64,000 nt of DNA. Source: Leadbetterella sp964563435. Its GTDB lineage: Bacteria; Bacteroidota; Bacteroidia; Cytophagales; Spirosomataceae. This document shows, in pieces, positions 16,336 through 25,076 of the stretch (its first letter is position 1; each line of letters opens with the position of its first letter). Both the position numbers and the translations under genes were made by a program. The notes below the pieces were generated by a model. It saw only the letters and a list, made by a program, of their open reading frames with translations, made no database searches and was not told the DNA's origin. The stretch covers positions 62,001 through 126,000 of the forward strand of contig CAZLXI010000006.1 of assembly GCA_964563435.1 (NCBI GenBank), in the 5' to 3' direction.

Positions 16336-16383
16336 AAGCCGGTTCTAAAATTAACAGGAGTACAATATTACTTATTTTTAGCA

Positions 16384-16588
16384 CGATGGTGGCATTCTGT
16401 GACAAGTAATTATTACCTCTTCACAACCCGGTTCTTCCTGGATCATTTATCACATTTGAATGATAATGCCTTGGGATATGGAATCAGGTACTACTCCAAC
16501 AACGAATAATCCTCAGAATGTGGAAGATTATCGGAGCAACAACACTTATTTCCTGCGTATGACACTGCAGGGAGAATACCGACATTAA
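16384..16588 (+). pseudogene. Possible decayed C-terminus of an outer-membrane barrel protein
   Basis: The 442-base gap between the TSUP and beta-lactamase-like genes has no intact gene. One frame reads SNYYLFTTRFF...LGYGIRYYSNN up to a stop at 16507, and the next frame reads EDYRSNNTYFLRMTLQGEYRH up to a stop at 16586. Joined by a frameshift near 16500 these resemble alternating aromatic strands ending an outer-membrane barrel. This is weak and could be chance. The rest, up to 16777, shows nothing I recognise. Confidence 0.25.
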
Positions 16589-16777
16589 GTCCGTATTCCG
16601 TTTGTACCTCCTCCCGATATGCCGGATAAATTTTCAGGAGGAAGCACTGACGCTTCGCGGTTTCCGTCGGAAGCAGTGGAAGGTTTCAGGATACCCCTGC
16701 TCAAAAAAATAAGCTCCTATCTGTTTGTAATAAACGGTTTTTACGTTTATTTTACTGTCTATAGAAAACCCGTACTT

Positions 16778-17665
16778 ATGAGAATACTGTTATTGATCCT
16801 GATCCCCTTTTTCGCCTTTGCCCAGAAAGAAGACAAAAAGCTGAAAGCGCTGATTGAACGGGAAACCCAAAATTTTCAGGGCGACATCGGCATCTATGTA
16901 CATCACCTGGGGAAAAACAAAGAGGTGGCCATCCTGGCCGATACCGTCTTCCCTACCGCCAGTATTGTTAAAGTTCCTATTCTTGTAGGTATCTTTCAAA
17001 AAATAGCGGATAAGAAATTAAAGCTTTCTGATGAGTTCTTTTACGATGCAAAACGTATTTACGGCGGTTCGGGCCTGATGCAGTTTTATAAAGACAGCGC
17101 CAAAACCGACCTCTCCACCATGATCTCCCTGATGCTGACCTACAGCGATAATGTCACTTCCATCTGGCTGCAGGAGCTTTCCGGGGGCGGGCTGACCATT
17201 AATCAGCTCATGGACCATTATGGCCTGCCCAATACCCAGGTAAATTCCAGAACGGAAGGGCGGAGCAAGATCTGGGAAAAATACGGTTGGGGACAGACCA
17301 CGCCGCGGGAAATGGCGCAACTTTTCACGCTCATCCGGCAAGGCAAGGTCATGGATGCCCGGTATTCCGATAAAATGTACCGCTTCCTGAAAAACCAGTT
17401 TTATAATGAGCGCTCGCTATCCGGCTTCCCGCCTGAATTCAGCACGATCTCTAAAACAGGTTCGGTTAACCAGGCCCGCGGCGAAGTGGTTTTGGTGAAT
17501 GCCCCCGGCGGAGATATCGTTTTTTGCATACTCACTAAAAACAACAAGGATCAAAGCTGGACTTACGAAAATGAAGCAGAAGTATTGACCCGTAAGCTCG
17601 CCAGTATCATCTGGAATTACTACGAGCCGAAGCACAGGTTCACTCCTTACGCGCGGGTCGAATAG
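16778..17665 (+). CDS. Class A beta-lactamase-like serine hydrolase
   Basis: 295 residues from ATG 16778, which gives a clean signal peptide (MRILLLILIPFFAFAQ). The three penicillin-interacting motifs are present: SxxK at 62-65 (ASIVKV), SDN at 123-125 and KTG at 226-228. The usual class A ExxLN omega-loop motif is not obvious; RTEG at 158-161 may supply the glutamate. It is exported to the periplasm. It may be a true beta-lactamase or a related cell-wall/amide hydrolase; the missing canonical omega loop makes antibiotic resistance uncertain. The upstream in-frame extension to 16619 lacks a signal and is rejected. Confidence 0.8.
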   Translation: MRILLLILIPFFAFAQKEDKKLKALIERETQNFQGDIGIYVHHLGKNKEVAILADTVFPTASIVKVPILVGIFQKIADKKLKLSDEFFYDAKRIYGGSGLMQFYKDSAKTDLSTMISLMLTYSDNVTSIWLQELSGGGLTINQLMDHYGLPNTQVNSRTEGRSKIWEKYGWGQTTPREMAQLFTLIRQGKVMDARYSDKMYRFLKNQFYNERSLSGFPPEFSTISKTGSVNQARGEVVLVNAPGGDIVFCILTKNNKDQSWTYENEAEVLTRKLASIIWNYYEPKHRFTPYARVE

Positions 17666-17756
17666 GCGCGAAGATTCATTTTGAGATTTCCCGGTGGTGA
17701 TCGTTAAGGTTATCATCTCCATTAAACGTTATTTCCATTCCGGGAGGATATCCCAA

Positions 17757-20066
17757 TTACTTCCCCAGGACCTCCCGGTAGCTCACCAGCCGGATCCCTT
17801 TGCTGTAAATGGCCCTTTTTACTTTTTCACTGGTAAACAGGTCGGTGACCCCCTGCCGGTCTTCGGCTACGTTTTCATATCCGATGTGGTGGATGGCCCG
17901 TAATTCCTCGTTATCGAGGCCGGGGTGTTCCAGAAAAACATAGGTTTTATCGGCCTCCAGTTTATCCAACAACCGGAGAAAAGCGTCGATACGCTCTTCC
18001 GTACTCTTATTCCGGGAATCGATCCAGATATATTCTATCCCGAAATCTTTTACCGCATCCGAGTCTACCACCGGCAGGCCGTATTCTGCCGCCACCTTTC
18101 GCACCAGCGCCTTCACTTCGGGAGTGAACAGGGTGCAGCCCATGTGACCCGAAATATGGCTGACGCGAGGCACATGCCTTTTCAGCGTCTCTATCTGTGC
18201 TCTCAGCTCCGTTTCAATATCCCTGAGCTGAAAATCGTGATCCATAATGGCTTGTCCGCGATAATGGCTGTTCTTAAAGATCATGGGATAAAAATAGCCG
18301 TCGGCATTCCGCAGGCTTTTCGCTTCCGTCAGCGGCCTCCATTTTACATTATCCCATTCGCTGGTAATAGTAAAATGCAGGCCCACATCAATGCCCGGGT
18401 TTTCTTTCAACATTTTTACCGCTTCCGGAAACCAGGGTGCGGGCACGATCACCTCTATAGACGTCTGGATCCCTTCCAGAGACGACTTTAACAAGGCCTG
18501 GTTGCCGGAATGTGAATAGCCCATGTCATCGCCCCGGATGATAAGCTTCGGCGAAGAGCCCTGGCTGCGGTCTTCCACGGCTTTGTACGTTTTGGGTTCC
18601 CTGGCACGTATGGCAATATTATCAAAGGTCACCCTGGCATCCTCCCCGTCAAAATGCATCGTAATGGTTTCGGTATGCATATTCTCATAATACTTCAGGG
18701 CCAGCACCAGGGTATTGGGATCTTTCCAGCCGTAGGATCCCGCTACCTTATGCCGGGGAATAACGCTGCGGTTAGCCTTTGCCCCTGCCACAAGGTAAGG
18801 CCCTTTGAGAGTAGTTTCCGACAGCGCCCACTTTCCGTCCGAAAACGGAATAACATGGTTTACGGAGTCGGTCACGAAGGTAACTTCCAGGTCTTCGTCC
18901 TTTTTTTTCAGCTTAATCCCCTTCAGGGAATGATAGGGAGGCTCAAGAAAAACGAGGTTTCTTTGGGAAAGATCCCCACGGGCAGCGCTCTTTAAAGGCT
19001 TCAGGGAAAGGCTCTTTAATTTTTCTTCCAGAGATCGGTAGCCGGCCGGGTCTTTTTTCGGCTTTCCTTCTTTAAAGGCAGGCAGAAGCTTATCCCAGAT
19101 CAGGTTCAGAAGCCCCTGCAGATCTGAACTTTCCCCGGTGGTAATGATCACCGCATCTTTTTCCGGCAGGACGATAATGTTCTGGCCGTAAGCACCGTCT
19201 GCCCTGAACGTCTCATGCCTGCCCCGCCACATCTGGAAACCGTAGCCCTGGTGCCAGTCGCTGTTTTCCCGCTGGCCTTCCGGCGGAAAGATCTGCGCGG
19301 AACTTGCCTTTGCTACCCATTCTTCGGGCAATATCTGCTTTCCGTTCCACTTCCCTTTCTGAAGAAACAGCTGACCGAACTTGGCCATATCTTCGGTTTT
19401 AAGGCGCAACCCCCAGCCTCCTACATTTATGCCGGAGGGGTCTACCTCCCAGTCGATGCCCGAGATGCCCAAAGGCCGGAACAGCCGGGGGGTCAGATAA
19501 TCAAGCACCTTCTCACCGGTCACCTTATGAACGATAGCCGAAAGCATATAAGTGGCCGGGGAATTGTACATAAAACGCGACCCAGGTTCATAGGCATAAG
19601 CCGATCGAAGGAACGCGTTTACCCAGTTTTCCTCCGCCAGCATATACCTTGGTTCCTGGTCATTTCCGGCACTCATGGTCAGCAGATCCCTCACCCGCAG
19701 CTTTTTCAGGTTATCCGAGGGGTTTACCGGGGCGTCCTCCGGAAAAAAGGAGATCACCCGATCATCCGGGCGGACCTTTCCTTCCTGGACGGCAAAGCCT
19801 ATGGCGGTGGCCGCAAAGCTTTTGCTGACCGAATACATGGTATGCAGGAGGCCGGGGTCAAAAGGGTTCCACCAGCCTTCCGCGATCACCTTCCCGTGCC
19901 TGATCACCATCAGGCTGTGAGGCTCATGCGCTTTTGAAGATTCCCAGGATTCCACAAAATCCTTTATTTCCCGGGATGACACCCCCTGCGCCTCCGGAGT
20001 AGAGCGGGGCAACTGCTGGGCGAAAACAGCAACGCCCGTAAAAAGGAGAAAGAGTATTTTTTTCAT
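17757..20066 (-). CDS. Secreted class C-type serine hydrolase fused to YdjC/ChbG-type deacetylase domain
   Basis: 769 residues with signal peptide MKKILFLLFTGVAVFAQ. Residues about 20-340 form a beta-lactamase/PBP-like domain with SxxK at 79-82 (YSVSK), Tyr167 (FMYN) and HQGYGFQMW near 272. Residues 350-495 are a beta-rich linker of the type often found after such domains (DGEDARVTFDN). Residues 507-769 look like a YdjC/ChbG sugar deacetylase: RGDDMGYSHS at 511-520, VGLHFTITSEW at 561-571 and HISGHMG at 637-643 supply the metal ligands. The two activities suggest esters or amides on a glycan as substrate. Fusion is continuous in one frame with no sign of an assembly join. Confidence 0.82.
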   Translation of the reverse strand: MKKILFLLFTGVAVFAQQLPRSTPEAQGVSSREIKDFVESWESSKAHEPHSLMVIRHGKVIAEGWWNPFDPGLLHTMYSVSKSFAATAIGFAVQEGKVRPDDRVISFFPEDAPVNPSDNLKKLRVRDLLTMSAGNDQEPRYMLAEENWVNAFLRSAYAYEPGSRFMYNSPATYMLSAIVHKVTGEKVLDYLTPRLFRPLGISGIDWEVDPSGINVGGWGLRLKTEDMAKFGQLFLQKGKWNGKQILPEEWVAKASSAQIFPPEGQRENSDWHQGYGFQMWRGRHETFRADGAYGQNIIVLPEKDAVIITTGESSDLQGLLNLIWDKLLPAFKEGKPKKDPAGYRSLEEKLKSLSLKPLKSAARGDLSQRNLVFLEPPYHSLKGIKLKKKDEDLEVTFVTDSVNHVIPFSDGKWALSETTLKGPYLVAGAKANRSVIPRHKVAGSYGWKDPNTLVLALKYYENMHTETITMHFDGEDARVTFDNIAIRAREPKTYKAVEDRSQGSSPKLIIRGDDMGYSHSGNQALLKSSLEGIQTSIEVIVPAPWFPEAVKMLKENPGIDVGLHFTITSEWDNVKWRPLTEAKSLRNADGYFYPMIFKNSHYRGQAIMDHDFQLRDIETELRAQIETLKRHVPRVSHISGHMGCTLFTPEVKALVRKVAAEYGLPVVDSDAVKDFGIEYIWIDSRNKSTEERIDAFLRLLDKLEADKTYVFLEHPGLDNEELRAIHHIGYENVAEDRQGVTDLFTSEKVKRAIYSKGIRLVSYREVLGK

Positions 20067-20221
20067 ATAGATAAGATAGTTCTGAGTAGTGAATTCACTA
20101 ATTTATAACTTGCCGGTTATATGACCATTAAATATTTCAAAAATCTATTCCGCCATTTATCATTTATTTTCCGGAGAAGCCGTTTTGCTTTGTATAATTG
20201 CATACTGAAAAACCAAAACCT

Positions 20222-21706
20222 ATGTTCCTACATTTCCTTCGACTGGAGTGGAAAGCCTTTACACGTTCAGCCAGCCTGGGGCAGGAGATCGCCATGCGGA
20301 TTTTCCTGGGTTTTCTCGGGCTCTATATGCTGGCTTCCTGTTTAGCACTGGGGTTTGCCCTCTATCCCCTTCTCCAGAAAGTACTGCCCGAACAAAAACC
20401 CATTCAGGTGGTCAACAGCTTCGTTCTGTTCTGGGTTTTCCTGGAGTTGGCCATGCGTTTCTTTATGCAGACCCTCCCTGTCATAAATACAAAACCCCTG
20501 ATGGTGGTGCCTGTCAAAAGGCAAAGCATCATCCATTTTGTTCTGGTCAAAAGCATTTACTCTTTTTATAACACGCTGGGGCTGCTCATATTTGTGCCGT
20601 TTGCCCTCATCTGCGTAAAAAAGGGAGACCTCAGCCCTTCACAGGCTACAGGGTGGTTAGTAGCCATTACGGGCATCCTGCTCATGGTGAACTTTATCAA
20701 TTTTCTTCTTAAAAAGAAATTTGCCGATGATATTAAAGGGCTTCTCCCTTACCTCCTGGTGTTGGGGGTACTGTTAGGCCTGGAATACTTTAAAATTTTC
20801 AACAGCTCGGAAGTGATCGCTCAGGGCATGGAGCATGTCCTTCAACGCCCTTTCCTGAGCGTGTTGCCTGTTTTGACGGCGGCGGGTCTCTACTTCTGGA
20901 ACTACAAAACCCTGAAAGAGAAATTCTATCTCGACGCCTCCCTGAAGTCCAAAACGCAGGAGGCCCGGGCTATCAACCTGAGCTGGGTGGATCGCTTCGG
21001 TAGTTTTGCCCCCTTCATCAAGCTGGATATGAAAATGATCCTTCGGAACAAACGCCCGCGGGCCGCCGTGATCATGTCTGTCCTGCTTTTAGCCTACGGC
21101 CTGATATTCTATCCCAATAAGACCTATAACGACCTCCCGGCATTTCTGGTTTTCGTAGGGGTTTTCATGACGGGCATCTTTATGATCAACTTCGGGCAGT
21201 TTATTCCGGCCTGGGACAGCGGATATTATTCGATCATGATGGCCCAGAACATTCCGCTACGGGAATACCTGCGCTCCAAAGCAGCATTGATGTACCTTTC
21301 CATTGTGGTGCTTTTCCTGGGAACCCTGCCCTATGTTTATTTCGGGATCCATATTGTGTTTTTAAACCTGGCGGCGGCACTTTACAACGCCGGTATCAAT
21401 ATACCCGTGCTGCTTTTTGCCGGCTCCTTTAATAAAAAGCGGATCGACCTCGAAAAAAGCGTATTCATGAATTACCAGGGCACGGGCGCTACCCAGTGGA
21501 TCGTGGCCCTCCCCACTATGGTCGTTCCCATCCTGATCTGGTACATTGCCTACAAAGCGGGAAATCAGCTGATCGCTAACCTGGTACTGGGGGGCATAGG
21601 ATTGACCGGCTTACTTTTGCAGGGTCGTATCAGTGACTTTATTGCCCAAGCCTATAAAGAAAGAAAATACAGAACAATAGAAGGTTTTAAACAACAAGCA
21701 TCATGA
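20222..21706 (+). CDS. DUF5687 family ABC exporter membrane protein
   Basis: 494 residues from ATG 20222 (MFLHFLRLEWKAFTRSASLG). About twelve hydrophobic segments are spread over the whole length and the opening LRLEWKxFxRS is typical of DUF5687 permeases of Bacteroidota. Its stop overlaps the ATG of an ABC ATPase (ATGA at 21703), so the two form one exporter. Substrate unknown. A TTG 24 bases upstream is an unlikely start. Confidence 0.85.
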   Translation: MFLHFLRLEWKAFTRSASLGQEIAMRIFLGFLGLYMLASCLALGFALYPLLQKVLPEQKPIQVVNSFVLFWVFLELAMRFFMQTLPVINTKPLMVVPVKRQSIIHFVLVKSIYSFYNTLGLLIFVPFALICVKKGDLSPSQATGWLVAITGILLMVNFINFLLKKKFADDIKGLLPYLLVLGVLLGLEYFKIFNSSEVIAQGMEHVLQRPFLSVLPVLTAAGLYFWNYKTLKEKFYLDASLKSKTQEARAINLSWVDRFGSFAPFIKLDMKMILRNKRPRAAVIMSVLLLAYGLIFYPNKTYNDLPAFLVFVGVFMTGIFMINFGQFIPAWDSGYYSIMMAQNIPLREYLRSKAALMYLSIVVLFLGTLPYVYFGIHIVFLNLAAALYNAGINIPVLLFAGSFNKKRIDLEKSVFMNYQGTGATQWIVALPTMVVPILIWYIAYKAGNQLIANLVLGGIGLTGLLLQGRISDFIAQAYKERKYRTIEGFKQQAS

Positions 21707-22398
21707 TTGAAGCGATCAACTTATCGAAAACATACGGACCCAACACCGTCCTCAACATAGAACACCTGACCATTCCCAAAGGCGAGAGTTTCGGCCTGGT
21801 CGGAAATAACGGCGCCGGGAAAACCACCTTTTTCAGCCTGCTCCTTGATCTGATCCAGCCTACTACCGGCCATATTGTCAACCAGGGTGTGCAGGTCAAC
21901 ATCAGTGAGGACTGGAAACCCTTCACTTCCGCTTTTATTGATGAAAGCTTCCTGATCGGGTACCTTACCCCGGAAGAATATTTTTATTTCATCGGTGACC
22001 TGCGCGGACAGAACAAAGCCGACGTAGACGCCCTTCTGGATAAACACCGGGAGTTTTTTAATGATGAGATTCTCGGCGGCAAAAAATACCTGCGCGATCT
22101 TTCAAAAGGAAATCAGAAAAAAGTGGGTATCATTGCCACATTGATCGGCACTCCGGAAGTCATCATCCTGGATGAACCCTTCGCTAACCTGGACCCTACC
22201 ACACAGATCCGTCTGAAAAGGATTATTAAAGAACTGGCGGATGACCCGAATGTAACCATTCTCGTTTCCAGCCATGATCTGCTTCATACGGTAGAAGTAT
22301 CTAACCGTATAGTGGCTTTGCACAAAGGGGAGGTGGTTAAAGATATTACTACTTCGGAAGAAACCCTTAAGGAGCTGGAGGCGTTTTTTGCAGTCTGA
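21703..22398 (+). CDS. ABC transporter ATP-binding protein, partner of DUF5687
   Basis: 231 residues. Walker A GNNGAGKTT near 38-46, signature LSKGNQKKV near 130, Walker B VIILDEP near 149 and the switch SSHD near 187 are intact. The signature LSKGN instead of LSGGQ is common in multidrug/lipid-type exporters of this phylum. Translationally coupled to the permease gene before it and followed by a strong terminator. Confidence 0.92.
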   Translation: MIEAINLSKTYGPNTVLNIEHLTIPKGESFGLVGNNGAGKTTFFSLLLDLIQPTTGHIVNQGVQVNISEDWKPFTSAFIDESFLIGYLTPEEYFYFIGDLRGQNKADVDALLDKHREFFNDEILGGKKYLRDLSKGNQKKVGIIATLIGTPEVIILDEPFANLDPTTQIRLKRIIKELADDPNVTILVSSHDLLHTVEVSNRIVALHKGEVVKDITTSEETLKELEAFFAV

Positions 22399-22407
22399 TC
22401 TTTTATT

Positions 22408-22451
22408 AAGTGTAAAAAATGCGAAATTTACATTTCGCTTTTTTTACACTT
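22408..22451 (+). terminator. Intrinsic terminator after the DUF5687/ABC operon
   Basis: AAGTGTAAAAAATGCGAAA (22408-22426) pairs with TTTCGCTTTTTTTACACTT (22433-22451) around a short loop, with the T-run inside the descending arm. The symmetry suggests that it can work on both strands. Confidence 0.75.
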
Positions 22452-22467
22452 TCAAAGCCTCCAATAC

Positions 22468-22650
22468 ATGAAAAATTCCATTATTGCTCTCATTTTTCTG
22501 GGATTTGAATGTACTACCCTGACTTTCTCAGGGTATAAAAAAGTGGTAAGGTTTATAGAAATCGACAAGTGTCTGGACAGAGGAGGCGTCTGGAATTATA
22601 ACACCGATACCTGCGAGGAGTATCTAAAAGATCATAATCTTTCCCTTTAA
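22468..22650 (+). CDS. Small protein with CLDRGGxWNYxxxxCE motif
   Basis: 60 residues with a short hydrophobic start (MKNSIIALIFLGFEC) and the motif DKCLDRGGVWNYNTDTCEE at about 33-51. I recall similar small proteins with a Cys-LDxGGxWNYxxxxC signature in many Gram-negative genomes, annotated as hypothetical. The two cysteines could form a disulfide in the periplasm. It follows a terminator and has no obvious promoter word. Confidence 0.55.
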   Translation: MKNSIIALIFLGFECTTLTFSGYKKVVRFIEIDKCLDRGGVWNYNTDTCEEYLKDHNLSL

Positions 22651-22717
22651 ACACCGGTAATCTCAGTACTTTTCGTCACTCAGGTCCTGTTTCTCTGTCT
22701 GCTGTCCTCCGATTGCT

Positions 22718-23821
22718 TTAACCCACCATCACCGGCTCTGTGGCGGGCATGGTAGCATTCCTTATAGCAATTTTCTGGGCCAGTTTCTCCGCTACCTCCA
22801 TAAACGAGCCCGTCACAAGCTCGTGATCGTCCATCGTTACCGGCCGGCCCTCGTCACCACCCTCCCGGATCTTCTGCACGATAGGAATCTGTCCGAGCAG
22901 CTCCACGCCTAGCTTATCGGCCAACTGCTGTCCTCCGCCCTGACCAAACAGATAATATCTGTTTTCCGGCAGCTCGGCCGGGGTAAAGTATGACATATTT
23001 TCAATGACCCCGAGAATGGGTACGTTAATATTGCCCTGGCTGAACATCGACCCGCCCTTTGTGGCATCGGCCACCGCCACTTTCTGAGGGGTGGTCACCA
23101 CCACTGCACCCGAAACAGGTACGGTCTGCACAAGGGTCAGATGAATATCGCTGGTACCCGGAGGCATATCCAGCAGCAGGTAATCCAGCTCACCCCAGTC
23201 AACATCGCCAAAAAACTGCCGTAACGCCTGACTGGCCATCGGCCCGCGCCATACCACCGCACTGTCCGGCGGCGTAAGAAAACCGATGGAGATCATTTTG
23301 ATCCCGTACTGCATGATAGGAGCAATGAAGTTCTTGCCATCTTTAGGCGACACCAGGGGTTGCATATCTTCTGCGCCGAACATGATGGGAATCGACGGCC
23401 CCGATATATCGGCATCCAGGATACCCACTTTGGCACCGGCTTTCTTAAGGGCCATGGCCAGGTTGACCGTCACCGTGGATTTCCCCACTCCGCCTTTCCC
23501 GGAAGAAATGGCAATAATATTTTTCACTCCCGGAAGCATAATACTTTTCCGGGCATTGGCCGTAACATCCGACGTCATTTGAATATTGATCTCGAATCCG
23601 GTTCCCAGGTCGCGCTGAATAGCTTCAACGCATCGCTGCCTGATCAGCTCCTTCAGCGGGCAGGCCGGAGTGGTCAGCACTACCGTAAAACTTATCTGGT
23701 TTACTCCTGCCTCTACATCCCTGATCATATTTAAGGATACCAGGTCTTTCTTGAGATCCGGCTCCTCCACAGTACCTAATGCTGCCAGTATTTTGTCTTT
23801 TGTGATTGAAAACTCACCCAT
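22718..23821 (-). CDS. Mrp/NBP35 family Fe-S cluster carrier ATPase
   Basis: 367 residues from ATG 23821 (MGEFSITKDKILAALGTVEEPDL), an N-terminal MIP18/DUF59-like domain of about 90 residues followed by the P-loop ATPase domain with SSGKGGVGKST near 105-115 and DADISGPSIP near 133. An upstream in-frame extension crosses a repeat-bearing spacer and is rejected. The protein transfers Fe-S clusters; this suits the nearby Fe-S proteins (ferredoxin, U32, MoaA, NfuA-like at 27266), though the genes are not in one operon. Confidence 0.92.
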   Translation of the reverse strand: MGEFSITKDKILAALGTVEEPDLKKDLVSLNMIRDVEAGVNQISFTVVLTTPACPLKELIRQRCVEAIQRDLGTGFEINIQMTSDVTANARKSIMLPGVKNIIAISSGKGGVGKSTVTVNLAMALKKAGAKVGILDADISGPSIPIMFGAEDMQPLVSPKDGKNFIAPIMQYGIKMISIGFLTPPDSAVVWRGPMASQALRQFFGDVDWGELDYLLLDMPPGTSDIHLTLVQTVPVSGAVVVTTPQKVAVADATKGGSMFSQGNINVPILGVIENMSYFTPAELPENRYYLFGQGGGQQLADKLGVELLGQIPIVQKIREGGDEGRPVTMDDHELVTGSFMEVAEKLAQKIAIRNATMPATEPVMVG

Positions 23822-23841
23822 TTTTATGTAAATTCTTGTAA

Positions 23842-23880
23842 AAAGTTCCGAGTATTGAATTCTGAGTATTGAGTTCGGGG
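23842..23880. repeat. Word repeat in the mrp leader
   Basis: The words GAGTATTGAATTCTGAGTAT and GAGTATTGAGTTC follow each other in the 156-base spacer upstream of mrp. It is another example of the locus-specific repeated words in spacers of this window; function unknown. Confidence 0.4.
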
Positions 23881-23977
23881 TTTTATTTTCTCTCAACTCA
23901 TAGCTGTTCTTTTTAATTACAACAGCCTCCCTACCCGGGAAGTTCTTGTGAAACACCGTATTTCGCCTAAAGTTCCG

Positions 23978-24955
23978 TCAATTACCGTTCTCCAGCCATC
24001 TTTCCACGACTTCACATTCTTCACTAACCTCAAAAAACGGGCGGAAAGTTTTAATTTTAACCAGTAAATTCTCCAAAAAAGCCCGGTGGGATCCGCTCCC
24101 CGGGTTCATCGGCCGGTGATCCAGAGCCATGCTTACCTTGTTCCATTCTTCACTGATCCGGTGTGCCTCCTCTGATATCACACTTTTCATAAAAAGGTCA
24201 CATATATAATTTTCGGCCACTTCATCCGGATGGATCAGGTCGGGTTTATAAAAGCGGTAATCCCGGAGATCGTCCATCATTATTTCAAAAGAAGGGAAAT
24301 AGAAAGTGCCGGGATAATATTTCACGGCTTCATCACAGAGGACACGAAGGATAGCCTTTGACAAGCCGTTTTCAGGTATGCCGTCTTTGATATGACGTAC
24401 GGGACTAACCGTAAACATCAGCCTCAGCTTCGGGTTAAATCTGCGCAATTTTGCCATCAGCAAACTCAGCATTTCAACTTGTGCCTCCAGGCTCAACAAC
24501 TGCTTCTGAAAGTGAGAGGCAGGTAATTTATGGCAATTGGCCACTGCCAATTCTTCAAAATTATACACCCAACTGGTCCCAAACGTAATGATAAGCAGTT
24601 CGGCTCCTCCAAAAAAACTCCTGAAATCCCGCCCTGCCGCATTGATTCTGTCCATAAGTCCGCCGTGGGTGTCGCCATAGAAGTGAGAATGATAATCGAG
24701 GTGAAAAAACAGGCCGTCCCGGGTGACGACACGATCCTCATCCGGGAGAAGGTCTTCTAGGGCATTAACCACGGCATGATAGATAGACATTATATTATAC
24801 ACCGTACCGAAAGGATTGCTTTTCACTGAAAACTTGCGGTGCTGCAGGTAATTTCCTATCACGTCTGAAAAGCAGGAACCCAGGGTGAGAATTCCCGAAC
24901 TATGATCAAGCTTAAAATCAAAAGCGGGAACGTCGAGCGGTGTTCTTAATTTCAT
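23978..24955 (-). CDS. GSCFA domain protein
   Basis: 325 residues. LTLGSCFSDVIGNYL near 23-37 is the GSCFA family signature, and ITFGTSWVY near 121 and FTVSPVRHIKDG near 181 are its later motifs; these suggest a GDSL/SGNH-like hydrolase fold. Function not established. Together with the mrp gene downstream on the same strand it may be transcribed as one unit, though the spacer is 156 bases. Confidence 0.88.
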   Translation of the reverse strand: MKLRTPLDVPAFDFKLDHSSGILTLGSCFSDVIGNYLQHRKFSVKSNPFGTVYNIMSIYHAVVNALEDLLPDEDRVVTRDGLFFHLDYHSHFYGDTHGGLMDRINAAGRDFRSFFGGAELLIITFGTSWVYNFEELAVANCHKLPASHFQKQLLSLEAQVEMLSLLMAKLRRFNPKLRLMFTVSPVRHIKDGIPENGLSKAILRVLCDEAVKYYPGTFYFPSFEIMMDDLRDYRFYKPDLIHPDEVAENYICDLFMKSVISEEAHRISEEWNKVSMALDHRPMNPGSGSHRAFLENLLVKIKTFRPFFEVSEECEVVERWLENGN

Positions 24956-25038
24956 ATCTCTGCTCTCTGCAAATGGTTCTGTTATACCTTAATATTAAAT
25001 AAATAAAAGTAAAAGTACTTTACACGGGGAAATATTTA

Positions 25039-25046
25039 TAATTTTG
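25039..25046 (+). promoter_or_regulatory. -7 promoter element of the OmpA-like gene
   Basis: TAATTTTG matches TAnnTTTG exactly and lies 30 bases ahead of the ATG at 25077. Confidence 0.55.
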
Positions 25047-25076
25047 CACCTTGAAAATCTAAAATTACGCTTTCAT

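Noticed and set aside
19215..19937. 240-codon plus-strand frame within the fusion hydrolase gene
   Set aside because: Antisense shadow of the serine hydrolase domain; Pro/His-rich with no recognisable motif and no start signal.
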